From positions 6,696,001 to 6,760,000 of the forward strand of contig OX463813.1 in assembly GCA_949825045.1 (NCBI GenBank): a stretch of 64,000 nucleotides of DNA. The letters are read 5' to 3'. Shown piece by piece: positions 9,527-20,572 of this stretch. The stretch's first letter is position 1, and every line of letters begins with the position of its first letter. A model generated the notes under the pieces. The model was not told the DNA's origin, did no database searches, and worked only from the letters and a program-made list of their open reading frames with translations. Source of the DNA: Argyresthia goedartella (Eukaryota; Arthropoda; Insecta; Lepidoptera; Argyresthiidae). The position numbers and the translations under genes are program-made.

Positions 9527-11389
9527 TGTAAGATATTACTACAGGAGAGAGCCTCATGCTGTTTTAGCTAATATGAATGTGTGTGTGGGTTGTTTCTTAG
9601 AGGTGTACGGCCGGTATGATGAGAGACGCTGTTTGGCCTTTTACGATCTATTTTTATTCTAATGTTTCCCGGTATTTCCAAGATGGGCTGACAATATAGA
9701 ATGGGTGCCAGATGTGTGAGGGAACGTTGTGGGCCTTTTGTGCTTCGAAGCTTTTTCAATTGTTCCTAAATAGCAGTCAATTGTTTTGTCTAGTTTCTGG
9801 GAATTTGGTGAGATGGCCTTTTTATGGCATGCACGTGTTTAGTTTTTGTTTATTGTCGGGTTTAGTGTATTTGCAGTTTAGCTACGTAAAAATAATTCCA
9901 GGATTGTCAAGTTTTGGGTTGGCTTATTCATAGAGTTTCAGGGTTTAGTGGAAGGTTATTGTTAATGACTGTTTTGAATGGTCTTTCGAAGATGAGGAGA
10001 AAAGAAATCTCGAGGAGAATTATCTCGAATTTATTTTCAGGCAAAGCAATATAAGTATATGTAGCTATAATAATGTTTTATTAGTTGATTTTGATATTGC
10101 GCAGGTAGGGAATTGTTATATCCTGCCTATGACGCACCTATAAATGTGATTATGCCTTAGTCAATAGGGGCAACCGCGGCCGCGGTAAGTGGTGGTTTAT
10201 TATTGTCAGGCGGCGAGTGGTCCTGAGAGAAATAAAGTTAGAGATAGGTAATCACTATCAATGATGTCCTAATCTGAATGATCTCACCAGGTTGGTTTGT
10301 TTAGCGGCGGTGGTGGTGGAGGCAGTAGCGTTGAGGGTGTGTTGCGTAGGCGTCGCTCGCTGCCGGCCTGTCGCTGCGTGGCTCAGACGTGCACCTGGCC
10401 CAGAATTCTAGGGCATGCATAGATGGGATGCCTAAGAGTATCGAGCAGTTCTCTGGGCATTCATTACACTTGACCGCACTAGTATCATCACAATCACTGA
10501 AATGCGCGGTATTGCACAGATGGGGTGCTTAGATGGATCGCGCACATTCCCCAGGTAACCCTTACAGTAACACGCGGTATAAGCCAGCCTATAAGCCAGG
10601 CTCGTTTTCGGGCCTCCGGAGGCAGAACAAAAGGCGCGCGCCGGGGATGAAAACTATTGTTTGTTTAAATGCGTTTGCGAGATCTCGGGGGGACACGTCC
10701 GTTCGGTCCGGCAACACAAACGCCACTCTCTCGACCAATTTTCGATCTAGCTATTAAAATTAGGGTGTTAATAATTTGAAATGTTGTGAATTCTCGCAAC
10801 AATCTTTTATATCACATAAATAATAATTTTGTAACTAATTTCATGAGTTTGATTAAACTTAAAGTTTATTTTCTAAATATACTCGAAATTAATTAATTTA
10901 AAAAAAATGTAGGATATTAGCTATCCTTGTCTAATAAAAATAAATCATTGTCTTTTCTTTTTTCGTTTTATTGACCCAAAGGTGGATAAACCCCAAGGGG
11001 CGGGGACATTAATGGTCCACATATTATTATTAGGCAACAAATATAATTATCACCAAAATATTTTTTTCCTACCCAAAATGGTAATTTTATGGGTAGGAAC
11101 CATAAAGTTTCGATTTGAAATACAGTCTTTGTTTATGTTATGACTGTGACAGATGCTGTTCGATGCAATTGGCGAGTGTTACCTAATTCTGTAGAGTAAA
11201 AATAAACCAAAAAAACCGGTCAAGTGCGAGTCTAAATCGCGCACGAAAGGTTCTGTACCACCGTTCAATGGAAGCGATGGTGTGGAGTGAATAGTTTGGA
11301 TTTTACACAGCAAAATATTGTTTACAAAGTTATTGGTGCGGTTACTTTCACACTCCATGTACGTAACCAGATGCATCCATAAGTTTGTA
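9527..11389. other. Non-coding flank, no gene recognised
   Basis: No supported gene. 9600-10296 has weak direct-repeat resemblance to 100-600. The part at 10300-10760 is GC-rich with GGT-type runs. 10760-11100 is AT-rich. Open frames here lack recognisable domains. Confidence 0.3.
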
Positions 11390-11615
11390 TGTGGTATTGA
11401 AAGAATTGTTGTATGGGAGCACCCTTAAATATTTCTTTTATCCTGTTTTTAGTATTTGTTGTTATAGCGGCAACAGAAATACATAATCTGTGAAAATTTC
11501 AACTCTCTAGCTAGCTAGGTTCTTGAGATACAGCCTGGTGACAGACGGACGGACAGCGAAGTCTTAGTAATAGGGTTCCGTTCTTACCCGTTGGGTACGG
11601 AACACTAAAAAAACA
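11390..11615 (+). repeat. Dispersed repeat copy (family with 'gacggacgg' core)
   Basis: The stretch from ttgttgtatgggagc to ggtacggaacactaaaaa matches a second copy at 23640-23865 in the same orientation. Both hold an internal 'cagcctggtgayagacggacgg' core and end in a GTTCCG/ACGGAAC-like 3' part. Partial copies lie at 23340-23620. This looks like a common moth short interspersed or MITE-like family, but no diagnostic ends were found. Confidence 0.7.
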
Positions 11616-12490
11616 AACCATCAACAAGAGGGTACGCAATCCAAATTTGACGTTACATCTATTTAAGCGAAGAGTTTCATTCATCTGAGTGCGGTGTAAC
11701 TCCGTGCAACCCCTGATGTATAAAATTAATGAAGGATTATCCAAAAGGTTGGCCGACGCGAAGAGCGGCCTTTATTAGGCGTTGCCGAGTGAGAAGGACA
11801 CATGGAGGGAGAGATAAAAATAAAGATCTACAACAACACAAACTTATCTGACCCGGTGACGGCGTCGCTAGCGGCATTGGCTTACGAATGACATTTCATA
11901 CTGGCGACTGCAGTTCTCGCTTTGGCCACCACGGGGCGGCGGGGTCAATAAGGTTTGTGGCTCTGTAAAGAGGTAATATATCGCCAGCGACGAAAGAGTT
12001 CCATATATCATTGCTAGATCTAAGCTTTTCCCGTCATTTTTAGAATTATGTTACAAACACACACAGAAAAAATAATTACTATTCAAAACGCATAAAATTC
12101 TAATCATTTATTACTAGTAGGCAAAAATAATACACTTTTACAAATCAATCACCTCTCTTAAACATGGAGAAAAATAAAAAATAAGTCAAATATGATGAAC
12201 TAAACTAATCAGTAAACGATGAGTGGTTTGAGTCTCGCACAGGAAAAGGAAAGTCCATTAACTCTACCAGTGCTTCAGAAATACGCCCGTCAGGGAAGAT
12301 AGCACCAATAAAATAAACGGGGTTGAAATTTTTCAATTTTCGTCATTTTTTTATGCCACAGTGTACAATATAAAAATAATCTAATCTAATGACATCGTAT
12401 CTGTAAGTGCCAATAAGAAGACTCAAATAAAAATTTTAGACAAGAAATAAATAAGAATAAACAAAAGCTATAATGAACATAACTTATGAG
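11616..12490. other. AT-rich intergenic stretch, nothing recognised
   Basis: AT-rich sequence without a domain-bearing open frame, tRNA-like box or clear repeat end. Confidence 0.3.
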
Positions 12491-12552
12491 GATCAACGGA
12501 GGCAGTGTCACTTGTCCTATCCCCAAGACATGTGACACTGCCTCCGTTGATC
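12491..12552. repeat. Perfect 21-bp inverted repeat at LINE 5' truncation
   Basis: 12491-12511 and 12532-12552 are perfect reverse complements with a 20-nt loop. The right arm is part of the RT coding sequence of the adjacent LINE fragment (ASVDQYQPI). The left arm is therefore an inverted copy of coding sequence sitting exactly where the element begins. Confidence 0.92.
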
Positions 12553-14190
12553 AATATCAACCTATAACGATCCTGAGTTCTTTGAAAAAACTGTTCGAGT
12601 CAATAATACACGGTAAAATCAGTTCGCAGATTGCGCCATATCTGAGCGACTCGCAACACGGATTAAGGAGCCGCCGCTCAGTAAACACCAACTTACGGAC
12701 TTAAGTCGAGATTGTGTCGGAGTGCATGGATAAGCGTTGTCAGGTGGACGTCGCCTATATGGACTTCCGTAAGGCCTTCGACAGAGTCGATAATAACGTC
12801 CTTATGAAGAAGTTATGTGCCTTAGGATTTGCCCCACGGCTGTTGGTCTTCTTCGCTGCTGCGGCTGTTTCGAGTCCCAGCCGTACCATACACGGTCGGG
12901 CGTTAGACGAGGGTCTATTCTGGGTCCGTTGATATTTATCATTATGATAAATGACCTGGAACTAGAGCTAAACCACGCCAATTGCCTTCTGTATGCGGAC
13001 GATCTGAAACTGATACTTCCTGTAATTTCAGGGGATGATTGTTGTTTGCTGCAGGAAGATCTCGACGCGGTCTATAGATGGAATGTGAACAATTAACTCC
13101 TGTTGAATATTGCAAAGTGTTATGTCATGGCTTTCACGTGCTCCTCTCAGCCTATTAGCGCGACGTATACACTCGGTACGGAGTCTATGACCCGAGTGAG
13201 TGTGAAGATTAGGGTTTGTATTGTAATACGGAATAGTAAGGGATTCCAGAACCTGGGTGTGGTCCAGCTTCTTTACACGGCCCTTGTGAGAACCAAACTT
13301 GAATCTAGCTCGGTTGTTTGGAATCAGGTACATAAAGCTTTCCTAAGATACTAATAGAAAATTTGGGTTTTACCCTTTATCCATCCGCTTTTATATTAGG
13401 TATGCTCGGATAGAACTCACTAGAGGTCAGCCGTAACACCGAACAGCTTCTGACTGTGTGTCGATTGTTGCGAGGCGACAGTGACTGCGCCGCGCTTGTC
13501 GGTACGGTTTGCAAGCTATTCGTGCCCGACAGATATCTCCGCGCGCGCAGGCACTAGCGGCTATTAGCAGGCGGCATGCCATACAGAGGCGCGCCGGCAG
13601 TCTCCGCTGGTGAGGGCGCGGGACAGTCTCAACGCTTTGTTGGCTGCAGCACCACTGACTGATCTGTTTGATGACGCATGGAGGCATATTGTGCTTAAAT
13701 GTGGCAGGTTCTACGAGATGACAGTACGATTTAGTTGTTCCTGGACTATTCATTTAATTATTAGTGACATACTTATCTTATTTGTTAATTGTAATTATGT
13801 TGTTATTTATAATGGCAGTCTCCGCTGGTGAGGGCGCGGGACAGTCTCAACGCTTTGTTGGCTGCAGCACCACTGACTGATCTGTTTGATGATACATGGA
13901 GGCATATTGTGCTTAAATGTGGCAGGTTCTACGAGATGACAGTACGATAGAGTTGTTCCTGGACTATTCATTTAATTATTAGTGACATACTTATCTTATT
14001 TGTTAATTGTAATTATGTTGTTATTTATAATGTGTCTAATGTTATTGTAAGTACTATAATTTTAAGTTTTTGTACTGATAATAATGGATAATAATGTATA
14101 ATTATAAATTTATATTGTAATCTGTACAGCGCCTTGTTGTCACTGTAATGCTGTACAAATTTATTTGAAATAATAATAAAATAAAATAAA
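12518..14190 (+). pseudogene. 5'-truncated jockey-like non-LTR retrotransposon remnant
   Basis: Reverse-transcriptase blocks appear in changing frames: YQPITILSSLKKLFES (about 12555), VDVAYMDFRKAFDRVDNNVL (about 12744), then GSILGPLIFIIMINDLE and the catalytic LLYADDLKLI (about 12985). This is the order of a jockey-clade LINE ORF2. Stops and frame changes show it is dead. Downstream, 13590-14030 holds a duplicated C-terminal segment (RDSLNALLAAAPLTDLFD). The element ends in an A-rich AATAAAATAAAATAAAAT-type tail at 14170-14190. No endonuclease domain is present, so it is 5'-truncated. Confidence 0.85.
13596..14031 (+). repeat. 218-bp tandem duplication at the LINE 3' end
   Basis: 13596-13813 is repeated as 13814-14031 with only a few substitutions. 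It covers the end of the LINE coding region and the start of its 3' UTR. Confidence 0.93.
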
Positions 14191-14875
14191 ATGAGAAATC
14201 AGACTGGACCAGTCCCCCCAAGCAGCACCTTCACGAGTATGACTTGTGCACCAGCCCTCACCCCCCTCGCCATATTTGAGGGAGTTGAGGGGAGCAACCC
14301 GCTACACAAAGCCGCCGCAAGCAGTCATTTTAGTGAGTATGACCATAAACTCTGGTTTCTTGGTAACAGACTTCTACGTTCAAAATAATACTTTGTTATG
14401 AGTCACCTCACTTAACACTTTTGTACAGTTCATTTTATTACCAGACTATTAAATTACATTATTGCATTTGTAAAAGTTTCGTTAATTATTATTATGAAGG
14501 AGCTTGGTTCATTTAGGCCATGCATTTTCGTCTTTAACATAAATAGTATAATAGGTTTTTATGAGATTAACCTCAATAAATTTTTTAAACCTTTGCATGG
14601 GTAATTGACCCATTCCCTCTGGTAACTTATAATAAAAGTTTAAACAGTTGCCCATAAATTAAGCATTAGCCCATCCATTAATCTTCTGCAACCGAAATCT
14701 AGGTAAAAGCCAAACCAAGAATATAAAAACATCGCCATGTTGCGAAAAAACCTATGAAACTATTTTCTTCAACTTGCAACACTTTCTTTATAAAGTAATT
14801 AATGTCATCTGTTGATTGCTGTCAAAGTAGGGCGTCGATTGTGCATAGTATATTTCTTGTGTTTTGTGAGTGAAA
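14191..14875. other. Intergenic stretch, nothing recognised
   Basis: No gene seen. A short GC-rich segment (14200-14330) follows the LINE tail, then AT-rich DNA up to the transposase start. Confidence 0.3.
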
Positions 14876-16296
14876 ATGCCGAAAACTATTAACAGTGGCG
14901 TAAGAAAAGTTATTCACAATCTATCGAAATATTTGTCGGATAGAAAGTCTGAAGGATTGGACTCTATTCCTCTAAATAACATCACCAACCTTGTTGTCGA
15001 CATGACTGGTAGGTATGTCATATAGTATGTGCAATGTGAATTGGCTAATTTGTAACTATTTATAAGTAAAATATTTTGTTGTATTTTAGGCATACCCCGA
15101 TCTTCCGTAATGAAAATACAAAACGAAGTGGGACGTCAGTTGTATTTTCTACGCCTAAGAAAAATAAACCTAAAACCAAAAAGAAACTCAATCTGGATGA
15201 TTTTGATTTATGTGCTATTAGGCATAAAATACATGAATTTTATGCTCTCCGAAAAGAAGGACTGAGTTTGAAACGGCTGCTTGCAGCTTGTAAAGAATCC
15301 ATAAATTTTGTTGGCAGCAGAGAATCTCTTCGTTTACTCTTACACAAATTATGTTATAAATATAAAAAAATGTAGAAATCAAAGGACAGTACATACGGAG
15401 CGACATGATATAGTGGCATGTAAGGACAGGTACCTATATGAAGTCAAAGATGTAAGGGAGAGTGGTATGCCTGTTCTATACCTTGATGAAAGTTATATTC
15501 ATACTTCGCTCAATCACGCAAAATGTTGATGAAATGAGCCCGGCCGTATCTAAATCTGTAGCTACCAGAAAAAAGATACATAATTGTTAATTATGGTGGC
15601 AAGACAGGGTTCGTCCCGAATGCTTTGTTAATTAATAACGGCAGAGAAAAAAATATGATTTCCATGATGCCATGAATAAAGTTAATTTAAAAAAATAAGT
15701 ATCGAATAAATTATTACCCAATCTAAATGAACCCACCTGTATAGTCATTGACAATGCTAGATATCATTCTAGCCAAATTAACTAACCTCTAAGCTCGCAT
15801 CAAGCATCAAATAATATTATCTACCCTACCAAAGCCACCAAAAGTATGTTGTTCTTTTTGGTAAAACAAAATAAACCTGACCCAGTATACGAGATTGATA
15901 ATTTAGTACAGAAGTATGGTCACAAAATACTATAACTGCCGCCATATCATTGTGACCTGAATCCATTAGAAATGATATGGGGCATTGTAAAAGGAAAGGT
16001 TGCCACAAAGAATGTTGGTTTAGATAATATCACGTTCGTGTAGCTTGTACAAAACTGTTTTGAGGATATAACTGCTGATTCCTGGAATAAATTCTGTGAG
16101 CATACAAAAAATTAGGAGAGGAATATAGATGCAGGGGACTGGTAATTGATAGATAAATTGAACAACTTATTACAAATTTTGGCGGCAGTGATAGTGAAAT
16201 ATCCAGTCTTACGACTGAAAATGAGTCTGATATGTCTAGATTTGAACCAGTACAATATGAATTTGTTGAATATGTAGATTCTGAATTTGGTGACTA
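14876..16296 (+). pseudogene. Decayed Tc1/mariner-superfamily (DDE_3) transposase gene
   Basis: Begins at ATG 14876 (MPKTINSGVRKVIHNLSKYL), with a helix-turn-helix region interrupted by a likely intron (donor GTAGGTATG near 15009, acceptor TTTTAG near 15089). The catalytic blocks survive in different frames: YLDESYIHT (about 15480), IVIDNARYHSSQ (about 15742) and YHCDLNPLEMIW (about 15946), supplying Asp, Asp and Glu. Several stops and frame changes lie between them. An acidic tail (ESDMSRFEPV) ends at TAA near 16296. Terminal inverted repeats were not located. The transposase would cut and paste its own element; this copy cannot. Confidence 0.8.
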
Positions 16297-16487
16297 ATGA
16301 AAAAAATTAATACATAATCATAATGGTTTTATTTTCTATATTTTAACCCAACTACAGGTATATCTTTCATAATATTAAAAAATCATTGTAATTTATGTGA
16401 CTTCCATAATGAGAGGATTTAATATACGAGTGTTTCATAATAACAACACACGAGTATTTTAATGCCTAATTATTATGTAGTTATATA

Positions 16488-16928
16488 CAGGGTGTCCGGA
16501 AGGTAGGTGCAATCCTTTAAGGGGGTGATAGCTGACATCATTTCGAACATTTTAAGCTTAACATGTATATGGCGATTATCGTTTATTTTTTTTAAATTTA
16601 TTTTTTTTAGTATTTTTTTCAAAAATACCCAAATTTTATACATCGTCGGTTCTACCGCGCCAGTTAGAATTAATGTCAAAGGTGTAAAGCTGTTTTTGTA
16701 TTGTCTAACGTTTATTTAACCAAATAGTATGAATTCTAAGCATCTGTGTTGACTTTGAGAAAAAATAGAGACATTGATACATGAAAAATAATTGTACAGT
16801 TGCAATGTAACACTTTGATTTGAGGTTAAATAAAATAAAATAAAATACTTTTCATCGTTCAAACCTTTTTAAAAACACGTCTGGTTTCTGCTCTTTATTT
16901 TAAGCTATTGTTCATGCAGGTGACTGGC
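16488..16928 (+). repeat. Left terminal inverted repeat of the DD41D transposon
   Basis: Pairs with 18404-18843. Similarity runs from the outer CAGGGTGTCC to the inner GTTCATGCAGGT near 16910-16928 with scattered differences. That is far longer than the tens of bases usual for mariner-type ends. Confidence 0.9.
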
Positions 16929-17228
16929 CAATTCTCAGAATTACTGAAATATCCATTGTGGAGCGCCGAGCGTCGGGCTGCTTTGTTACCAGAGCTGGCA
17001 TCGTAGGTTACGATTCGTAACCGGAATCTGCCCTTTGTCTATCTCTCTTTATCAGCTTTATCTAGCTAGTTGCTTAGCATCTGCTCTCGTGACTGGTTGT
17101 GTGTGGTTTCTACGTTCGTCGTGTTGAGTTATTATTTAATTAAATCACCGTGTCAAGTTGAGTCCGCTCCGGCGTTGAGTTCCTTCACGTGTTGAATTAC
17201 ATTGGACTTTTATTGAACACTTTGTGAC

Positions 17229-18296
17229 ATGGCGTTTACCAATGCAGAGTACGCCGATATTGTTTTTATGTACGGACGAGCTGACGGAAACGGTGCTTTG
17301 GCGCGCCGCTTGTACCAGGAGCGTTATCCAGATCGGAGAGTACCCAATTTCAGGGTGTTTCAAAACACCTTTCGTCGGCTTATCGAAAATGGCGTTGGAA
17401 ACAATCCGGTACGTGGAGTCAACCCTGGTGCTGATGTAGATGTAGAAGAACAAATACTGGCAGCTTTTGCTGCGGATCCCACTACGAGCGTCAGAAAAGT
17501 AGCTGCTGACCTGGGCTTTTCGAGATGGAAGGTGTGGACGACGATGCATAAAGAAGGAAAATATCCCTTTCATGGTACTGGAGTACAGGGCTTAGAAGAA
17601 GATGACCCCATAAGAAGAGTCCAGTTTTGCCGCTTCTTATTAGATATGGATATAGAAGACCGTCACTTCTTGAAAAGTATACTGTGGACGGACGAGTCCA
17701 AGTTTTCGAGGGAGGGAATCAATAATTTCCACAACCTCCATAAATGGGGTGACAAGGGCGCAAATCCACACTGGAAAAAACAAAAATCATTCCAGAGAAA
17801 ATTCTCTGTCAACGTGTGGGCTGGAGTAATCGGTAGAACTCTTATTGGGCCACACTATCTACCCGACAAATTGGATGGACCAAAATACTTATCATTCCTA
17901 CAGAACGACATACCTGGACTTTTAGAAGAAGCTGGACTATTGGACCTAGAGAGGCCATTGATTTTCCAACAAGATGGTTGTCCAGCGCATTGGACTCGGA
18001 ATGTAAGAGACTATTTAAGCGACTGTTTCCCGGAGCGTTGGATCGGCAGAGACGGACCTTGGCCTTGGCCCCCTCGATCGCCGGACCTTACACCCATGGA
18101 TTTTTTCGTCTGGGGCCGGGCCAAAGAACTTGTCTACACGACAGAAATAAGAACAAAGGACGAGTTGGTGCAGAGAATCAATGATGCATTTACCACTATG
18201 AAGGAAGAGATGATGCTGAAGGTGACCACCACCACCGTAAGGAATAGGGCCCGTGCTTGTATTAGAAATGGTGGATCACATTTTGAAAATGAATAA
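17229..18296 (+). CDS. DD41D transposase, intact
   Basis: A 355-residue uninterrupted transposase starting at ATG 17229 (MAFTNAEYAD). The N-terminus has two helix-turn-helix DNA-binding domains (about residues 5-60 and 70-110). The catalytic domain shows WTDESKFS (Asp155), FQQDGCPAHW (Asp249) and PRSPDLTPMDFF (Asp291). There are 41 residues between the second and third Asp, so this is the DD41D arrangement of rosa-like elements rather than DD34D mariner. Length is normal for the family and no key residue is missing. The enzyme would bind the long inverted repeats around it and insert at TA. Being intact, it could still be functional, although transcription cannot be judged. Confidence 0.93.
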   Translation: MAFTNAEYADIVFMYGRADGNGALARRLYQERYPDRRVPNFRVFQNTFRRLIENGVGNNPVRGVNPGADVDVEEQILAAFAADPTTSVRKVAADLGFSRWKVWTTMHKEGKYPFHGTGVQGLEEDDPIRRVQFCRFLLDMDIEDRHFLKSILWTDESKFSREGINNFHNLHKWGDKGANPHWKKQKSFQRKFSVNVWAGVIGRTLIGPHYLPDKLDGPKYLSFLQNDIPGLLEEAGLLDLERPLIFQQDGCPAHWTRNVRDYLSDCFPERWIGRDGPWPWPPRSPDLTPMDFFVWGRAKELVYTTEIRTKDELVQRINDAFTTMKEEMMLKVTTTTVRNRARACIRNGGSHFENE

Positions 18297-18403
18297 AATT
18301 ATTTTACCAACAATTGTGTTTTTTTTTAAATATTAAACTTTGAAATCAAAATACTTTCCTTCGTTCGACGCAGATAAATAATTCGACATAACTCAGCTAT
18401 TAA

Positions 18404-18843
18404 GCCAGTTACCTGCATGAACAATAGCTTAAAATAAAGAGCAGAAACCAGACGTGTTTTAAAAAAGGTTTGAACGATGAAAAGTATTTTATTTAATTTT
18501 ATTTAACCTCAAATCAAAGTATTTAAATCAAACTGTACAATTATTTTTCATGTTTCAATGTCTCTATTTTTTCTCAAAGTCAACATAGATGCTTAGAATT
18601 CATACTATTTGGTTAAATAAACGTTAGACAATACAAAAACAGCTTTACACCTTTGACATTAATTCTAACTGGCGTGGTAGAACCGGCTATGTATGAGATT
18701 TGGGTATTTTTGAAAAAAACACTAAAAAATTAAATAAAAAAAAATTAAACGATTATTGCCATATACATGTTAAGCTTAAAATGTTCGAAATGATGTCAGC
18801 TATCACCCCCTTAAAGGATTGCACCTACCTTCCGGACACCCGG
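18404..18843 (-). repeat. Right terminal inverted repeat of the DD41D transposon
   Basis: Reverse complement of 16488-16928. The outermost base triplet differs (CGG instead of CTG), a possible end mutation. Confidence 0.9.
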
Positions 18844-18845
18844 TA

Positions 18846-20572
18846 TACTGATTTATCTCTACATATGAAAAGCTCTCATATAATAAGCAAAATATAACAT
18901 CTAATAAGTTTGATTTAAAAATAAGTGCCGTAATGCCAGAATGCCACATGTATGACATAATGCTGCGAAAGTAAAATATCTGACTGTTTAACATGCGCGG
19001 GATTTCATAATATCATATGTTGATATTGGACTTCCGGGTAAAGCCTGACGCTCATTGACCAGAAATGAAAGCTTCTTCGTAACCCCTATAGATGACACCA
19101 GTGTCTATAAACCGGATTGGCAACCGGTCTTGAGTTTTGATAGGTACCTTCCAAAGAGTAAATTATATAGGGTAAAGAGGGCACACTCATCATTGCGATC
19201 ACAGTGCCATCTGGAGATTATTCAGGGGAGGGAGGACAAAAAAAGAACACTAAATTCATCGGTCTCAAAAATATATATGTTATGCATAATGAGATAATAA
19301 ATACACACACACGATTGGTTTAATTTGCCTCGATCGTAAAAAATCCTGACCAAAGTCTATATTAAAAAGGAAATAAAATATTTTTAATGTAAAATTACTG
19401 ATTTTTCTCGTAATTTTTATACCAGAATTTTCCTCTTTTAGAGTTCCTTATCAATCCTTAAATTTTATCAATTAGCATATTTCCGTTTTTCAGTAAATTC
19501 GAAAAAACACCTAATTATTAACGTCGCTGGGCGGCCCGATGCTATTCCACGCTGCTCGCTTCCCCATCAATTCTGCTATCCCCATGAGGCGCCCCACGCA
19601 TCAACAGCCAGAACTGAGCCTTAAGACATTGTGAAGGGTACTCAAGTTTTTTTACATCATCGTTTGTACGGTCATTTGATAACTAACCCCAAATACCAAA
19701 ACTCCCTTTACTCCTTATTATTTTGTATGATAAATAATTCAGTTCTGTTAACCCATTTGATTGCACTAAGAACAAATTCAAAATTCGAATAATGATGTTA
19801 CTCACCAATATATAGATAGCACTTAATTTTATATCCCCATTATTTCCCAAAAACACTAGGGCCACATCTCAAACTTCTTCCATCACAATACACTCCACAT
19901 AATCTCAACACATTTCCTATAGGTACCAACATAATTTGTCTGTTTCTTTTTTTTCGTATAATTATTTTTAATGAGGTATAAGAAGCAATTTATAAAAATC
20001 TTATTTGAGTCACTGAAACAGTGAATAAAAAGCAGTTTTAATCACTATTTTGGTGTTTGAGTTTAGAACACACCAATATATTCGACCTCCATCTCAATGC
20101 TGTACAACTCATTGCGCAAAAAATACTTGAAACAAACTCCTTGAGCAAAGAATACATAACATACAAACTACTTGTGCAAATAACTCCTCGGGATTTGATT
20201 GGTCGACATTTTCGACAAGGAGTTTAGCATTAGAATAAAAGCTGTTATGTGTTCTTTGCTGTCATTAGTAAATTGGCGCTATTTTGAATACTGTAAGTTA
20301 TACAAACACAAAGTTTAGTGATGAAGTAGTTGTATTAACACCTGAGCATATGAAAGAGAGGGAGGCTTTTTCTTTTAGTCGTGGAATAAAGTATATATAG
20401 TATGCAACTCTTGAATAAAACGGATTCATATCGAGGATCATGTATCACTCGCGTCGCTCAGGATTCTATAATTTGAATCACTCGCTACACTCGTATTAAA
20501 ACGTCATGAAACACTACGCTACGCCTCTGAGAAAAGAGAAATTAAACCAAAATTATTTGATTAAAAGTAGTT
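18846..20572. other. Intergenic stretch, nothing recognised
   Basis: AT-rich DNA downstream of the DUF1349 gene (which lies on the minus strand). No domain-bearing frame was seen. 19520-19620 is locally GC-rich. Confidence 0.3.

Larger units (their letters stand above)
16488..18843 (+). mobile_element. DD41D Tc1/mariner-superfamily transposon, complete
   Basis: A 2356-bp element starting CAGGGTGTCCGG and ending in its reverse complement with one changed base (CCGGACACCCGG). It is flanked by TA on both sides (16486-16487, 18844-18845). The two arms match over about 440 bp. One uninterrupted transposase gene lies between them. Good arm similarity and an intact gene suggest a recent insertion. 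Confidence 0.93.
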
